A DNA stretch of 37,243 nucleotides from Saccoglossus kowalevskii (Eukaryota > Hemichordata > Enteropneusta > Harrimaniidae): positions 247,450 to 284,692 of the forward strand of contig NW_003109079.1 of NCBI RefSeq assembly GCF_000003605.2. Reading direction: 5' to 3'. How positions within the stretch are numbered: the stretch's first letter is position 1; each line of letters begins with the position of its first letter. This document shows positions 25,173 through 36,900 of the stretch, piece after piece. Under the pieces are notes generated by a model. It did not search any database and was not told where the DNA came from. It worked only from the letters and a program-made list of their open reading frames with translations. The translations under genes were made by a program, and so were the position numbers.

Positions 25173-25487
25173 GTACATATTATTACTACTACTGTCAGTC
25201 TTCAAACTCTGTGCACTAATAAACAAGGATAAAATCGTGACTGCATGACATGAGGGTTTGTCCCATAGTCTTTTTCCATATTAAATCTGGAACACATACA
25301 GACTTATTTAAAATTAAATGACAATTCCGGAGCGTAAACATCTCACACAATAGATATTATCTCACCCTGACACTGATCTGAGGAGTCTCTAAGGAGAAAA
25401 CACTTGTGTTTGTTTGCCAACACTTGATTAAATATATAGGTCTGAACTTTGACCTAGGCAAGAAGAAAGATGGCACACTACAGCAGT

Positions 25488-25519
25488 TGCCTGCCTGCCT
25501 GCCTGCATGCATGCATGCA
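25488..25519. repeat. Compound (TGCC)n(TGCA)n microsatellite
   Basis: Four TGCC units pass directly into four TGCA units. Confidence 0.85.
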
Positions 25520-28496
25520 GACATACATGTAATTATGCAAATTTGCAGCTATTTATAGACCAGCCCTGTGTCAAACACAAACTATAAGGAACTAAACAAC
25601 ATAAAATGACAATCAAATATTTTTAATACTGTGTATGTAGCACAAACAAACCACACCCATCAGACCCAACTGTCAGTATGAATCAATACAGAGTATCATT
25701 ATTTAAAGAGAGTGGGGTGTTTTTCTTTGTCAAATGAATATTTTAAAAAGTATGTTCATTTCTGGTTGCTCTTGGTTACGGATAGCAAATTTGAATAGTA
25801 CTTGAATAATCAAATTTATTACCTTGAAACACTTGAATTTATACATGCTGTTGGCACTTTCATTTCAAGTTCACTTACAATTCCATATATCACAAAATCT
25901 TATCGCTGCATTAAGTTTGCAGAATTACTTTTTAAGCGTTCAATTTCATCACATGGTTCAGTGGGTAGTGAGCAGAAAGATCCATGAACACGTTTGTACT
26001 CGCAACTTTCAACTCTTTAATGCCAAAAACACCGCATAGTAAATTAGTAAATACTAGCACTAAAAAACAACAGACTGTAATTCTGCATGATGGCTACAGA
26101 TGGAGTTTAGGATTTGTTTTCCCATGTACTCTGATCTTTTGAAATAAGTAATCCTTTCTGATGCATCTTCTATTAAGGATTGTGAATATAAACATCACAA
26201 ATGGGTATTTACTAAAGATTTAGTTATCGAAAGGCTCAGGCAAAGATCTGCAAAGCATCTAAGACCCCCACCCCCTAATTACTAAAACATATCATACACG
26301 GATCCATCCAGGGCTATGGCTCCAAGCATTCTCCATAATATCATCCTGGTTTAGCTGAGCAGCCTGTACATACCATGTGCACAATACTTAGTAATCACCA
26401 TATCGAGTCTATACCCATATCATCTCAATTTTAAAGAGATGCTATATGTAGTGCAGTAGCATGGCCATTAAAATTCACCATTAAGTTGTCATGGCGATGG
26501 GGGGCTGCAATTTAATTAAATTTTGAAGCCAAAATAACAACAGATTATCATTGATGAAATTCATATACAACAATTCTACTTTTTGTGCAACGTGGTTAAT
26601 AACGAAAGGCGTGTCAATTATACACAATAACAATTAAAATCAAACTTTAATTCTAATCAACCGACAAATGTTAAAATCACAAACCTAATCAGAATTCACT
26701 GCTACAGAAGCATTAATCAGTCTAAAGCACTGTCAAAATTGCTATTAATGACGCATTAATATTGTGGACATGTCTGGCTTTAAAAACTAGATCTACCCTC
26801 GAGATGGACTAAAGGTTATAGACAGCACTGGTGGGCCGAGGGGGACAATGTACAGAATACAAATCACGTTGAAAAAGGCAGTAGATTCCTGCAACTGAGA
26901 CAATATCAGTGTAAATTATACTCAACTCTATAATGTAGAATTCTGCTTAGAATTCAATTCATACGGAAATAAAAGCGCTATGAAACACAATGACTTTACC
27001 ATGGCAATGGCAACATTGGACATACGTGTTGAATGTGTATAGAAACTAAATATTTGGGACAGCTAGGTGCTGTGATTGACTTGATCATAGACCTAACTGA
27101 TTGCAGTTGTCAGCGCTACTCCACACGCCTGTCATCAAAAGCCTGGCCATGCAAGGATTCCGGAACCTTGAAAAAATGGCATATTTAGAACATAAATAAT
27201 GGGGACCGCTGTCAGAAGTGTGAAGAGTCTGCAACAGCTGTGGAGTGCCAAGTAGCGAAATATTCAGCTTCTGTGCTGCAGGGCTTCACCAGAGACTCTG
27301 TCAAAAAAAAAGCTTCCAATAACGCCTCATACAATAGTATAATTGTTTATTTTGATCCTGCTGACTTGGAATCATATGCTGCACTAAAACCTAACGACAA
27401 ATCAAGTCAAGTATCAAGCATTTTTTTTTTTAAATATCCATCACAACTGACAACTAAACAACATTACTTTGTAAGCCCTTGCACATGAAAAAAAGTCCAG
27501 AGAGACGACGGTAACATTCAATGTCTGGAATTTTCACCTAACAAAAAATTAATTTAAAAAAAAAAAATGCAAATTTGCCGTCAACAAATGTTAGGTAACA
27601 ATTAAACATGCTACAACACTGATAAAAATAACTTGTTAGTTTAAGTATATGCATATATTTAAGGTTGGGCTTATAGTAGATAGAGCACTGAAAGCATCTC
27701 AATTTTCACACACCAATTAATCAATTAAAACGCACGGAGGGGACATTATCAAATGGACTAGGATCAAAACCATCTCATTATCACCACTTATAGGCAGATT
27801 TTTTTTTTTTTCGGGTAAATCCAGTAACATGCCATTAAATAAAAAGCAATGCTTCCTACACACCTATCACTGCACACAAAATGGAGTTGGTGCGTTGAAT
27901 ATCAGAATACTGGTAGATGAAATTTGATACAAGATGGAAGAATGGATTGCCATGAAATATAGGGACATTTATGAGGACATTTCTTGCAAGTCTTTTTGTC
28001 TTGTCGACCCCAATGCAATGACTGATATAATAATACTTCAAGACTTTCCAACCTGTAAAATTAGTCTCTCACAAATTGAACTTAAGCCTATGTGAGAAAT
28101 ATACACATGTCAGCATTTTATAAAAGCAGCAAGGTCAAAAACGTTATTATATAGGTGACACTATATATAGCACACAGTTGTGGTTAATTAAAAAATGTAA
28201 ACAAAAAATTACAAAAACAGCCAACACTAATGTACAAATCCCCTACCCCCCCCCCCGAACAAAAATTAACCAAAAAGATGCTGTAACACTTGTGTTAGCA
28301 AAGAGGAGAGGCCCAGGCAGGGTGGATGCTATTGCTTTATTCTGAAACCAGTAACAATTCAGCATAAGTATTACTCAAGGCAGAGATGCAGTGACTGATA
28401 ATTACCACATACTTTGTATTATTTCATAATTCACCATGAAAACTGACAGATGCATGATGGGGATTTGCAAGCGACTATGATTTCACTCTCTCTCTT

Positions 28497-28519
28497 TCTG
28501 TCTGTCTGTCTGTCTGTCT
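28497..28519. repeat. (TCTG)n microsatellite
   Basis: Five to six TCTG units preceded by a CT-rich run. Confidence 0.85.
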
Positions 28520-29955
28520 CCGAGGATGAGACTCAGTAAATAGACGGATAGTTATTTTGTTCAATTAAGCACAGCCAAACAGATTAACTTCCATTCTTTG
28601 ACATCTCTCTATCTAACTTAATACATTCAAGTGGGTGAAAAGCTCTCATTTTTATGTGTAGAAAATGATTTAATCTCATGAGCAGAGGTGGAGACGGATG
28701 CGGGGGAGGGGGGCATGGTAATGTGTGGAGGGTAAATAAGTGAAGGATCACCTGAGTAACCCACAAAGACGTAAACTAAATTTGAATATCTCCATCTGTT
28801 CATGCCGAATGCCATTATACAAGTGATAAATTACTTCAATTTATATCAAATGCCAGAGTCAACAACTCGCATAAAATAAACAGATATTTTTGTTCATGAC
28901 TAAAAGGAAATGAATTGCTAGGTTAACATGAAAGACTAATTAATGTAATTAAATAATGAGCTACTATACATGTCTCAGAGTTCATACGATATGTCACTTT
29001 TATTGCCAAAGCCATAAATTTTGTCATAAAAAGATGAATAATAATTTATGACCCGTTCAGAGAGGCCACAGACATGAAGTAGGAAATGCCAAGTATGGAA
29101 TCAGGACATTCTTATAATTGTAACTAAGCTGGCTTTGTTTTTGTCTTCTTTTTTGGTTATCATTATTTGTTTTGTTCTGTTTTAAATATACATTATTACA
29201 TTATTCATTTATTAACAAAATATCTTTTGAAATTTATTTTTTTATAAATCCCACAAAATTTAATATACAATAATACTCTGATAATCTTAATTTAGTAAAG
29301 TGCTGTAAAATATGAATCAGACAATGCTGGGAGAGGAATAGAACGTACAGTGAGTTTTGACTTCAGCGTGCGCCACTTCCTGCTTTGCATGCGACTATAG
29401 GATTTTCAGATTAACTTATAAAAAAAAATTATTATTGAGAATTTCAGAATAATAACACTTTTTTTTTTGTTTCAAAGTGTGAAAGTCATACATGTTATTG
29501 TTGTTTAAATGAAAAACAAAAAATATTGCTCAATGTTATAGATTAATATTTACCAATTTATACACTTAATAACTACTAAATTTAGAACTTTTTCTGTAAT
29601 AGTTTATTTAACTTCCAAATCTAGCTGTATTTTTGGGGGGGAGATCTGTGCATTATTATTTTGAAATCATGGTATCATTATATCCTGTCCATCAGACAAA
29701 ATGTCACTTATATCTAGAGGTAAAAAAAAAGACAGTTTCAGAACAGAAAGTAAATGCATATATTATTTGTATGTTGCTACAATATAAGCAATCTGCAGTG
29801 GTTGAAGGTTTTATAGACATGATTCTATCAAACTGGAAAATAAGGTTGGGGGTTAAATGTCCTGCCTCAGATCATATTACAAATACATATGTATTATAAA
29901 AACAACTGTGTTAGTGTGGGGTCACATGTATTAAAAATATATTTCAGTTCTAAAA

Positions 29956-29996
29956 ATATATATATATATATACCTGGTATGTATGTATGTATGTAT
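29956..29996. repeat. Compound (AT)n(GTAT)n microsatellite
   Basis: An AT run to about 29971, the break ACCTG, then about five GTAT units. Confidence 0.85.
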
Positions 29997-30994
29997 ATAT
30001 ATTCAATTTATTTATTTTAGTGATTAAAATAACATTTAAAATAATATTTCAATTTATTTATAATTTAAAATAATACATTTAACCAATGTTTATTCAAACT
30101 GTAATATATCTATATCCGGAAACCTGCTTCTGTTCAATCGGCACAAATATTTTAACTGCATTCCCTGCTATGAAATATTGCTTCCTTTTTTTTCACAAAA
30201 TAAGAATACTGTACTTACATAACAATTGGCATTGAATAACAGGAACAATTATGCAAATCACAATTCCTTTATCTGTATAGATTCAGGCATTTAATGGGTC
30301 TATAATTAACATGATGCGTGTATCAGCTGACATATTTTTACTTTTTTTTTCACTGTAACTGAAATCTGACCATGTATGTATGTCATTCATGTCAACACAC
30401 AGAGAGAGGGCAGACACTTTTTACCTCGCCTTTTTTATAATCCACTGCAAATAAAATTTTGTTGGAAACCCGATATTGAAAGGAAATTAATCTAGGTAAG
30501 AGGAAATGCTTTTCCTTACAGAAGAATTAAATATTTAGATATCAACTTCACAAAGGATATATTTTATGACCACTTGTGGTCTGAAGAGACAGGCCAAATG
30601 GCATGTTATCTCTCTTTCCACTTTTGAGCACTTTCCCATACGAGATTGCCATTAACCTGTCAGCCATCCATACCCTTTCAACTCGCCATGAGTCCAAATA
30701 CAAGTCACAATTGGCCATATTCATGACCTTCAAACGGTTGTACATCCTGGTACCTTCTGGGGGTACACTATTAATTAGAATTTCAAAATTATCCTTCCCC
30801 CACCCCCAAAACACTAAACAGTTGTCACTGACGATCAAAAACAGTTATCGTAAACATGACAAAACTGTCACATAATATTAGTACCAGGATGTGTGACCTT
30901 TAGGGTCATATGGTAAAACCTATTTAATAACACTCAATTTATAGATTTAGATTTCATTCACTTCAACTGATTTCAAAAATGAAAAGATAACAAT

Positions 30995-30996
30995 AC
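30995..30996 (-). other. 5' splice site (donor) of the exchanger coding exon
   Basis: The minus strand reads ACCAG|GTATTG. The exon part CAG fits the consensus and the intron starts GT. Family homology stops at this point: reading through gives R-YCYLFIFEIS and a stop with no resemblance to exchangers. The junction splits a codon after its second base (615 codons plus AG). Vertebrate SLC8 genes end their large exon at the same place in CBD2, just before the alternatively spliced exons. Confidence 0.9.
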
Positions 30997-32843
30997 CTGG
31001 TTTCATCATTGTGGAATTCCAGCTCCCCATCAGCATCTTCAAAGTCGTCACCATGTCCTTTAGCGGTGCCCTCGATACTATGGTATGGTACAATAACAGT
31101 GCCACGGGCGCCAGATGACCTCACAACTTTAATTTCCAGCTCACCAGCGGTTTCTGCCACTTTCACCAGTTTCTCCTCAAAATGGAAGATACCAGCATGG
31201 TCATCGTCCAATATAACGACAGTAGCAAATGCTGGCTCTACTAATCGTGCTTGAGGACCAGCGTGGTTGCTCTCGAACATCCCATCCGCAGTTCCAACAC
31301 GGACGTTACTGAGGCGGATATAGAAGTGTTCATCTTCTTCAAATATGTCGTCGTCGATTATAGTTAACTGGATGTTTTTTTGAGTTTCGCCAGGTTTGAA
31401 AACAAGTGTCCCCTCAGCATAGTGAAAGTCGGAGCCTGCATTTGCAGTGCCATCTTCGGATCGGTAATCAACGTATATGGTGCTGTTCATATCCCCGCCA
31501 CGTCTTACTACCGTCGCATTAAAGGTACCAACGTTCTCAAACACAGTATACTCAGCAGGTTCAAAAAAGACCCTGGTGAAGTTTTGATCCTGTGGCACCT
31601 CTATCTTGACCTCAGCTATGCTAGTGCGCTTCTTGTCCAGGTTTTTCTTCAGAATATTACCTGCACCAACCATTTTACGTGTTGCTTGGATACGATAGAA
31701 TGCCCTACTCTTGGTTTGCCGATTAAGAGCCTCATAATTGGCCATTTGTTCCAGAGTTTCATGGTCAGCTTCAGGATGTTTCTTTTTCAGATCACGGAGA
31801 ATGCGTATAGCTTCTTGGCGACTTTCATCCAAATCTTTAATATCCTCAAAATCAAGTTCATCATCCTCAAACCGCCCACGATATTCAACATCATCATACT
31901 CATGACTCAACGGATAGTGATTGCCCCTGGACTCACCAGGCATGGCTTCCAGTCGCATTTCCCCTTTCGCATCTCGCTTTACAATACTCTTAGCTTTATA
32001 TTTCTTGCGCAGAAATTTCATAAAAAACACACGAGTGTCAACCAAATATGCAACAACTACCAGGAGTGGGAAGAACATAAATGTTAAAAGAGCTTCCCAC
32101 ACTTCAATAATGCCAGCAGAAAATACAGCAAGGATCATGTAAAGCCAGATATAGGCGAAAAGACTACAAGTTGCCGTTACAAAAAATACTCTGAGATGCT
32201 TCAGCCTACGTACCTCTCCATCAGGAATGGCATACACACATATTGCAATAATTACGAATAAGTTAAAGGCTGCACTACCAACAATTGTGCCCGGACCAAG
32301 ATCACCAGCGTGAAAACCATTGCCGATAATCTCAATCAATGAGAGTAAGATTTCAGGAGCAGATGAACCGAGTGCCATCAAAGTCAGATTCGATACAGTC
32401 TCATTCCAAATACGCACACTGACGACAACTTTCTCACCATTGGGCCTCTTCACAGTCACTTCCTTTTCCTTGGAAGTGATTACTTCGATGGCTGCCATAA
32501 AGCGATCTGCAACAATAGAAACGCCCAGAAACATGTACGCCAGGCCAGCGAAGTACACAGTGGCTCTGGCCGCCACGTCGCCCACATTCACCGGATCTGG
32601 AGTCCATTTTGGTAGAAGGACTCCTGGTTTACATGCGGTAGCATTGCGTGAACACACTTCTTCTTCTTCGCCCCCATCCCAGACTGGAGGGTACGTACTA
32701 TTTCTGAATGTTTCTTGAGTTAAAGTCGGGTGAAAATTAAGAAAAGCAACCACAAGCAAGAGGGCGCTTGCTCCCACCCCTCTTGAAACTGTGGTTAGTT
32801 CAGACAGAGTCCTTGAAAGGATGGAACACAGTAGCTTCATCAT
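30997..32843 (-). CDS. Sodium/calcium exchanger (NCX), N-terminal coding exon, partial
   Basis: Plasma-membrane 3Na+/1Ca2+ antiporter of the SLC8 family; the exon encodes residues 1-615. Seen in order: hydrophobic signal peptide (about 1-43); extracellular segment with N-glycosylation sequons at N48 and N67 and Cys64/Cys71; TM1 (92-114); alpha-1 repeat with GSSAPE (159-164) and GTIVGSAAFN (185-194), the ion-binding core; TM4 and TM5 (about 219-268); basic XIP-like segment (271-291); acidic loop (320-342); SRAFYRIQATR (379-389); CBD1 (about 420-550) with Ca2+-site residues E436, EDGT (463-466), DDDIFEEDE (497-505) and DDDHAGIF (546-553); start of CBD2. Calcium ligands look intact, so allosteric Ca2+ activation is expected. 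The start ATG at 32843 is chosen because an in-frame TGA lies at 32865-32867 and A is at -3. CBD2 completion, the alpha-2 repeat and TM6-10 are missing from view. I cannot say which vertebrate paralogue it corresponds to; an invertebrate would normally have its own SLC8 orthologue. Confidence 0.97.
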
Positions 32844-32895
32844 TTTAGCGTATTTACAGGTGGATCATTGAAACAGAATTAAATAGAAAAAATAT
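32844..32895 (-). other. 5' untranslated part of the coding exon
   Basis: The 52 bases between the predicted acceptor and the start codon. They contain a four-codon upstream open frame (ATG at 32868-32866, stop at 32856-32854, peptide MIHL) in a different frame from the main start. Vertebrate SLC8A1 has the same arrangement of a coding exon preceded by non-coding exon(s). Confidence 0.75.
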
Positions 32896-32898
32896 CTG
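32896..32898 (-). other. 3' splice site (acceptor) upstream of the start codon
   Basis: The minus strand reads TTTTTCTTCTTTTATT then TATTTTTTTCAG|ATATTT: a long pyrimidine tract running into CAG. This is a strong acceptor and implies at least one further 5' non-coding exon at higher coordinates. Confidence 0.85.
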
Positions 32899-33439
32899 AA
32901 AAAAATAAATAAAAGAAGAAAAATTGTTAATAATGTTTGTCTAACAGAAATATAATACAAATATATGTTTTCATGCACCAATCTTAATACGACTACACTA
33001 TATAGTTGCTACTACTCGTATATATACGAGAAATAATTCAAATGGCACTATCACATACACATAGTAAAATGCGTTGAGAGCGGGGGTTAATTATTTAAAT
33101 AATAATTAAATTTCACTGTTTCGCTTGTCAACAACTATCAAGCCAGTAAAATTTAATAAATATAGGAACACAAGCATTCAGTACTTTGCCGATGTGAAAC
33201 ATGGCCGCGATGAGTTAACGTTGACAGCGCCGATAGTTGTACTTGACAATAACAATCATTTGATAGTAAAATTGAATGCCTTCCCGTCTTTCTTATTATC
33301 TCTCCCCCACTGAGGCCAAATGTCTTTTTTTTTCAAGAAAATGGTCTGATAATTATACTCAACTGTAGCAAGCGGTTGGTATGTCGACTGACTTGAATAG
33401 CGTCACTAGCGGGACATATAGGGAATTCCACACAGTGTT
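32899..33439. other. Upstream intron, AT-rich
   Basis: Between the acceptor and the CpG-rich block. No exon can be supported. A 62-codon plus-strand open frame at 33125-33313 has no recognisable family. Confidence 0.45.
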
Positions 33440-33920
33440 GTAAAATGTGTGTAGTCCACTTGTGTTGTCTCGTTGACTGCTGCTGCTGTTGGGTGTGCTC
33501 TACTCGCAGACGCGACGGAGAAAATAACAACCGAGGCCGGCCGTCCTTGTCACTTTCTGTAACACTCGGTGGACGCGGTGCTGGTGCTAGTCGGCACACA
33601 TCAAACCAAGCGACGTACTATAGTGACGATCTCAGAAGATCCACGAGTAGTTGGTGAACGGTCGGTACAGGAAAAAAACGATGAAAAAGCGGCTAAGGAG
33701 CGTTTACCAGCCGCTATTTTGTCCTACATCCGCACAGCACAGTACAGCGGACAATCAAGAAGGAAAATGTTGCAGACCCCTGATTAGCCTCTGTGTTGCA
33801 TCATGGGAAGAAAGTGAAATGTATTCAGTTCGCTGCGCTTGGTGGGCGTTTTCAATTTTAATTCAGTTTCATGCCGGAATTGTTTGACGTCACTGCATAT
33901 TATTATATCGCTGCCGCCGT
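33440..33920 (-). promoter_or_regulatory. CpG-rich block, candidate promoter or first non-coding exon of the exchanger
   Basis: CpG dinucleotides are dense here (for example GCAGACGCGACGGAG, CCGAGGCCGGCCGTCC and GGACGCGGTG near 33505-33580), while the introns are CpG-poor. The block ends near a palindromic CRE (TGACGTCA, 33885-33892) and TATA-like AT stretches, and contains TGCATCATGGG at 33797-33807. It lies about 0.6-1 kb upstream of the coding exon. No strong donor on the minus strand was found inside it, so a first exon is not proven. A divergent plus-strand transcript is also possible. Confidence 0.35.
33885..33892. promoter_or_regulatory. CRE-type palindrome TGACGTCA
   Basis: Perfect full CREB/ATF site within the CpG-rich block. 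Full CREs also occur at 12403 and 20702 in the intron, so presence alone is weak evidence. The CpG-rich setting makes this one the most plausible. Confidence 0.45.
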
Positions 33921-36900
33921 TCACTTATATGAAAGGGACGCTTTGTCTGTTCTTTTATAGACGCACAGAAAGCATACTATATTGATGTTTTCGAAACACT
34001 TGTTTGCATGGTCTTACGAGGGGTGGATGTGTGGCTCAGATTTGCGGAAGCTGCACAGAAGTATATTCGATGTTCATGGGGAAAAAAAGCTACCACTGTT
34101 GTCACGCACTAGTCATTTACAACCTGCCCAGTGGTCATGCAGGGTTGTTGTCAAGATGTAATCGAAAATGTTGCTTCTACCGTACAGTCACGGAGGCGAA
34201 TACAGAGGGGGTTAGTTGGGTTCGTACAAACCCCCCCCCCCCCAAATCGGAAGATTTGTATAATTCTGTTCGTTTTTTCTGGTTTATTATTTTTTTAAAT
34301 AAAAAACAAACCGGGTGAAATATAATTTTGTTCTCCTTCAACCCGGGAAACCCCTCGGTCACTGTTTTTCACCCACGGATATTGAGTGGCGGTTTTGGCT
34401 ACTAGACCCACAAGACCCGGGATTGGGGTGCAATTGACTGGGGCATATATATGGCATTATGCCTGTTTTAATTCGGGTTCCTGCTAGAATTGGGCAATAG
34501 TGCATGAACCGCGGAGTTTTTGTTGTCGTCAAACTCAGTTCTAAATCGGGGTTCAAAATATGGCTTTGTGCCAGTGGGCGTGTTCACACAGGTTCTTAGT
34601 ACCGCTAACTAAATAGCCAAAAAAAAAAAAATATCATAAACATCAGTATTTATGTTTAGGAAATTGTTTCGATTGATCAGGAATGTGGAAATTTCTGATC
34701 GGTTTATATACCCCGGCGGTCACGGTACGTATTTTTTATTACAGTAGCTGAATTGAATGGGGGGGGGGGCTTGACTGGCATAGGTAAGATATGAGTGTTC
34801 TGCAAAAAAATGAAAAACAATCCCTCTCCTCTGATTTTTTCAAATAAATAAATAATTAATGGAACTTTCAAGACAACAAGGTCTTCAACAGTCAACGCTT
34901 TCTTGTTGTTTTGTCGTCCTGCTTGAACTATAAGTAGCTACCAGTCCTTCACAAAGTACCTATTTTTGTTTTCGCGAAAGGTATACACTATTCTGCGCGA
35001 AATTTAGAACGCACAAGTGTATCCCATGACCAGTCAAGCGCATAACAAGTTGCGCTCGTACACACCTACCGACAGTTAACGATCTGCCAGTAGTCACGCA
35101 ATTTTCCAGGGGACTAACTCACTTGTATAATGAATGGGGGGTACCGCATGTTCCTCATGAACATGAAGTGTTGGCGATTACTACTACCACTATTGCACTG
35201 AAGTGCTCAACCATGAATTTAACCGAAAACCCATAGTCCAACTATCTTTTGGTCAAAAATATATGTGGGTCCCCACCGACACAAGAAGAGCTATGGACCC
35301 ACAGTCTGGTCAAAACAGGTACATCTACAGTATGGTTATACTCATAACACGTTGAAATGTTTTATCGACTCTGAAGGAAGTGTGTCATGCTCGCCCCTGA
35401 TATTGCAACGTGTGCAGTGTTTTTTCATTTACATTGTTTTAAAAACTATAGGACGTCTTGCTACCAGTTGAATTCAAAATTAACGGTGTTATTAACGGCC
35501 ATTACATCTGATGTGTCGCGCTACTTGTGGTCTTACAATATAAACCTCGTAAATGCACACCTCTTGTTATTGTGTTTACATGAGTTATATATACCCGAGG
35601 TCAGGCTGTGCTAGAAATAAAAGGTTGATTGCAGATAAAACTATTAACAACAGGTAGCCATACACGCGTAATAACTTTTATCAGTTTATTTAATTGTCTG
35701 ATCCCACATCCATTTATGACTTACTTGTAATATATTTTATTTTCCACTATTAAACAAGTGGGGGAACCAAGTTGAACAAAAACAATTGTATATTTACCCA
35801 GTACCCACGCCGACCATTGCCAGTTTAAAAAAAAAATCACCCAAAATGAAACACAATCGACACTCTCCACTCATAATCCCACTTTTCGATGGAAGTCGAA
35901 AATTGTGTACTTACTTTATACATAACCTCGCCTTGGTACATTGCGGACAATGCCGCAAATAACACTACTATAATTTGTTGTCGATGAAATGGCAAAATGT
36001 CATTCTCCAATACTTTTGTCTTTTAATCTTCATTAAAGTTGTATTTGCTCTTCGTATTATATACGGAACACTTCCCACTGATTATTTCGACCACAACGAA
36101 ACATAACCTACATTCATCGTTGTAGTTACCCAAGGCGATTTTACTTTATTTTCTATTTCGGCATTATGTTGTATAACATTTCTTATAAAATGTACAAAAT
36201 CTGAAACCCGGGTGATAATTACAGGGGTCAGTGAAAGGGTTTCTCTAGATTATCCAAAGAAGGAATGAGTTCAAGTTAAAGGGCGAAAGTCTGGCCATGG
36301 CGCAGCGCGTGTTCGAACTTCGCGTAAACAATGTATTTTACACGCGCTGTATAAGTCCCATATCAAACAGGGCGCAGCGCGACGACCACCTCCCTTTAAC
36401 CATTTGATTAATTATACTGGTCCATGCCAGTTCTGACTGGTAAATAATACCAACTCATTTCGTTTGATTCGATCCAGGATACCAATTAAATACACAAATA
36501 ATATAAAATTACAACTATATCTGAAATCATCAACATACTACTTTCTCTCAAATGGCCACAATATGGCTCCAACCATGATGCAATGTAATGTAAGCCATGA
36601 ATTCAACATAATTAAATAACGAGTAGAGTATTATTATTATATAAGTTATTTATTTATTTTTGTATAATTTTAGTATATATATTCATTATATATTCATAAT
36701 TATATTATACCAGTATATTGATGGTGTTAATCCATTGATTTGATTGGTCCAAACACAAAATTTGCATTATGCAATCCATGGTATATTGGCTGATAATGCA
36801 CGGCTAAACCAAGTGGCCCTGGAACATGAATTGACTACAGGTTTAATACGGAAATACATAAAACCGGTATTATTTGATTTTTAGGGAAATATAGTGGTTG

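Larger units (their letters stand above)
25171..30996. other. Non-coding intronic stretch next to the donor site
   Basis: No exon or RNA gene seen. Simple repeats: (TGCC)n then (TGCA)n at 25488-25519, C11 at 28246-28256, (TCTG)n at 28497-28519, (AT)n then (GTAT)n at 29956-29996. One TGCATNATGGG match lies at 28451-28461. Since the exchanger exon ends at 30997 on the minus strand, this is the first part of its downstream intron. Confidence 0.6.

Noticed and set aside
31380-32087. 235-codon open frame antisense to the exchanger exon
   Set aside because: A shadow of the strongly conserved exchanger exon; the peptide has no family resemblance.
33445-33887. Short plus- and minus-strand open frames in the CpG-rich block
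   Set aside because: Stops are rare in GC-rich DNA; several overlapping frames and none resembling a known protein.
35724-35914. Minus-strand GTAAGT sites as certain 5' exon donors
   Set aside because: They match the consensus well, but no exon, promoter or transcript evidence supports either one. Mentioned only as candidates.
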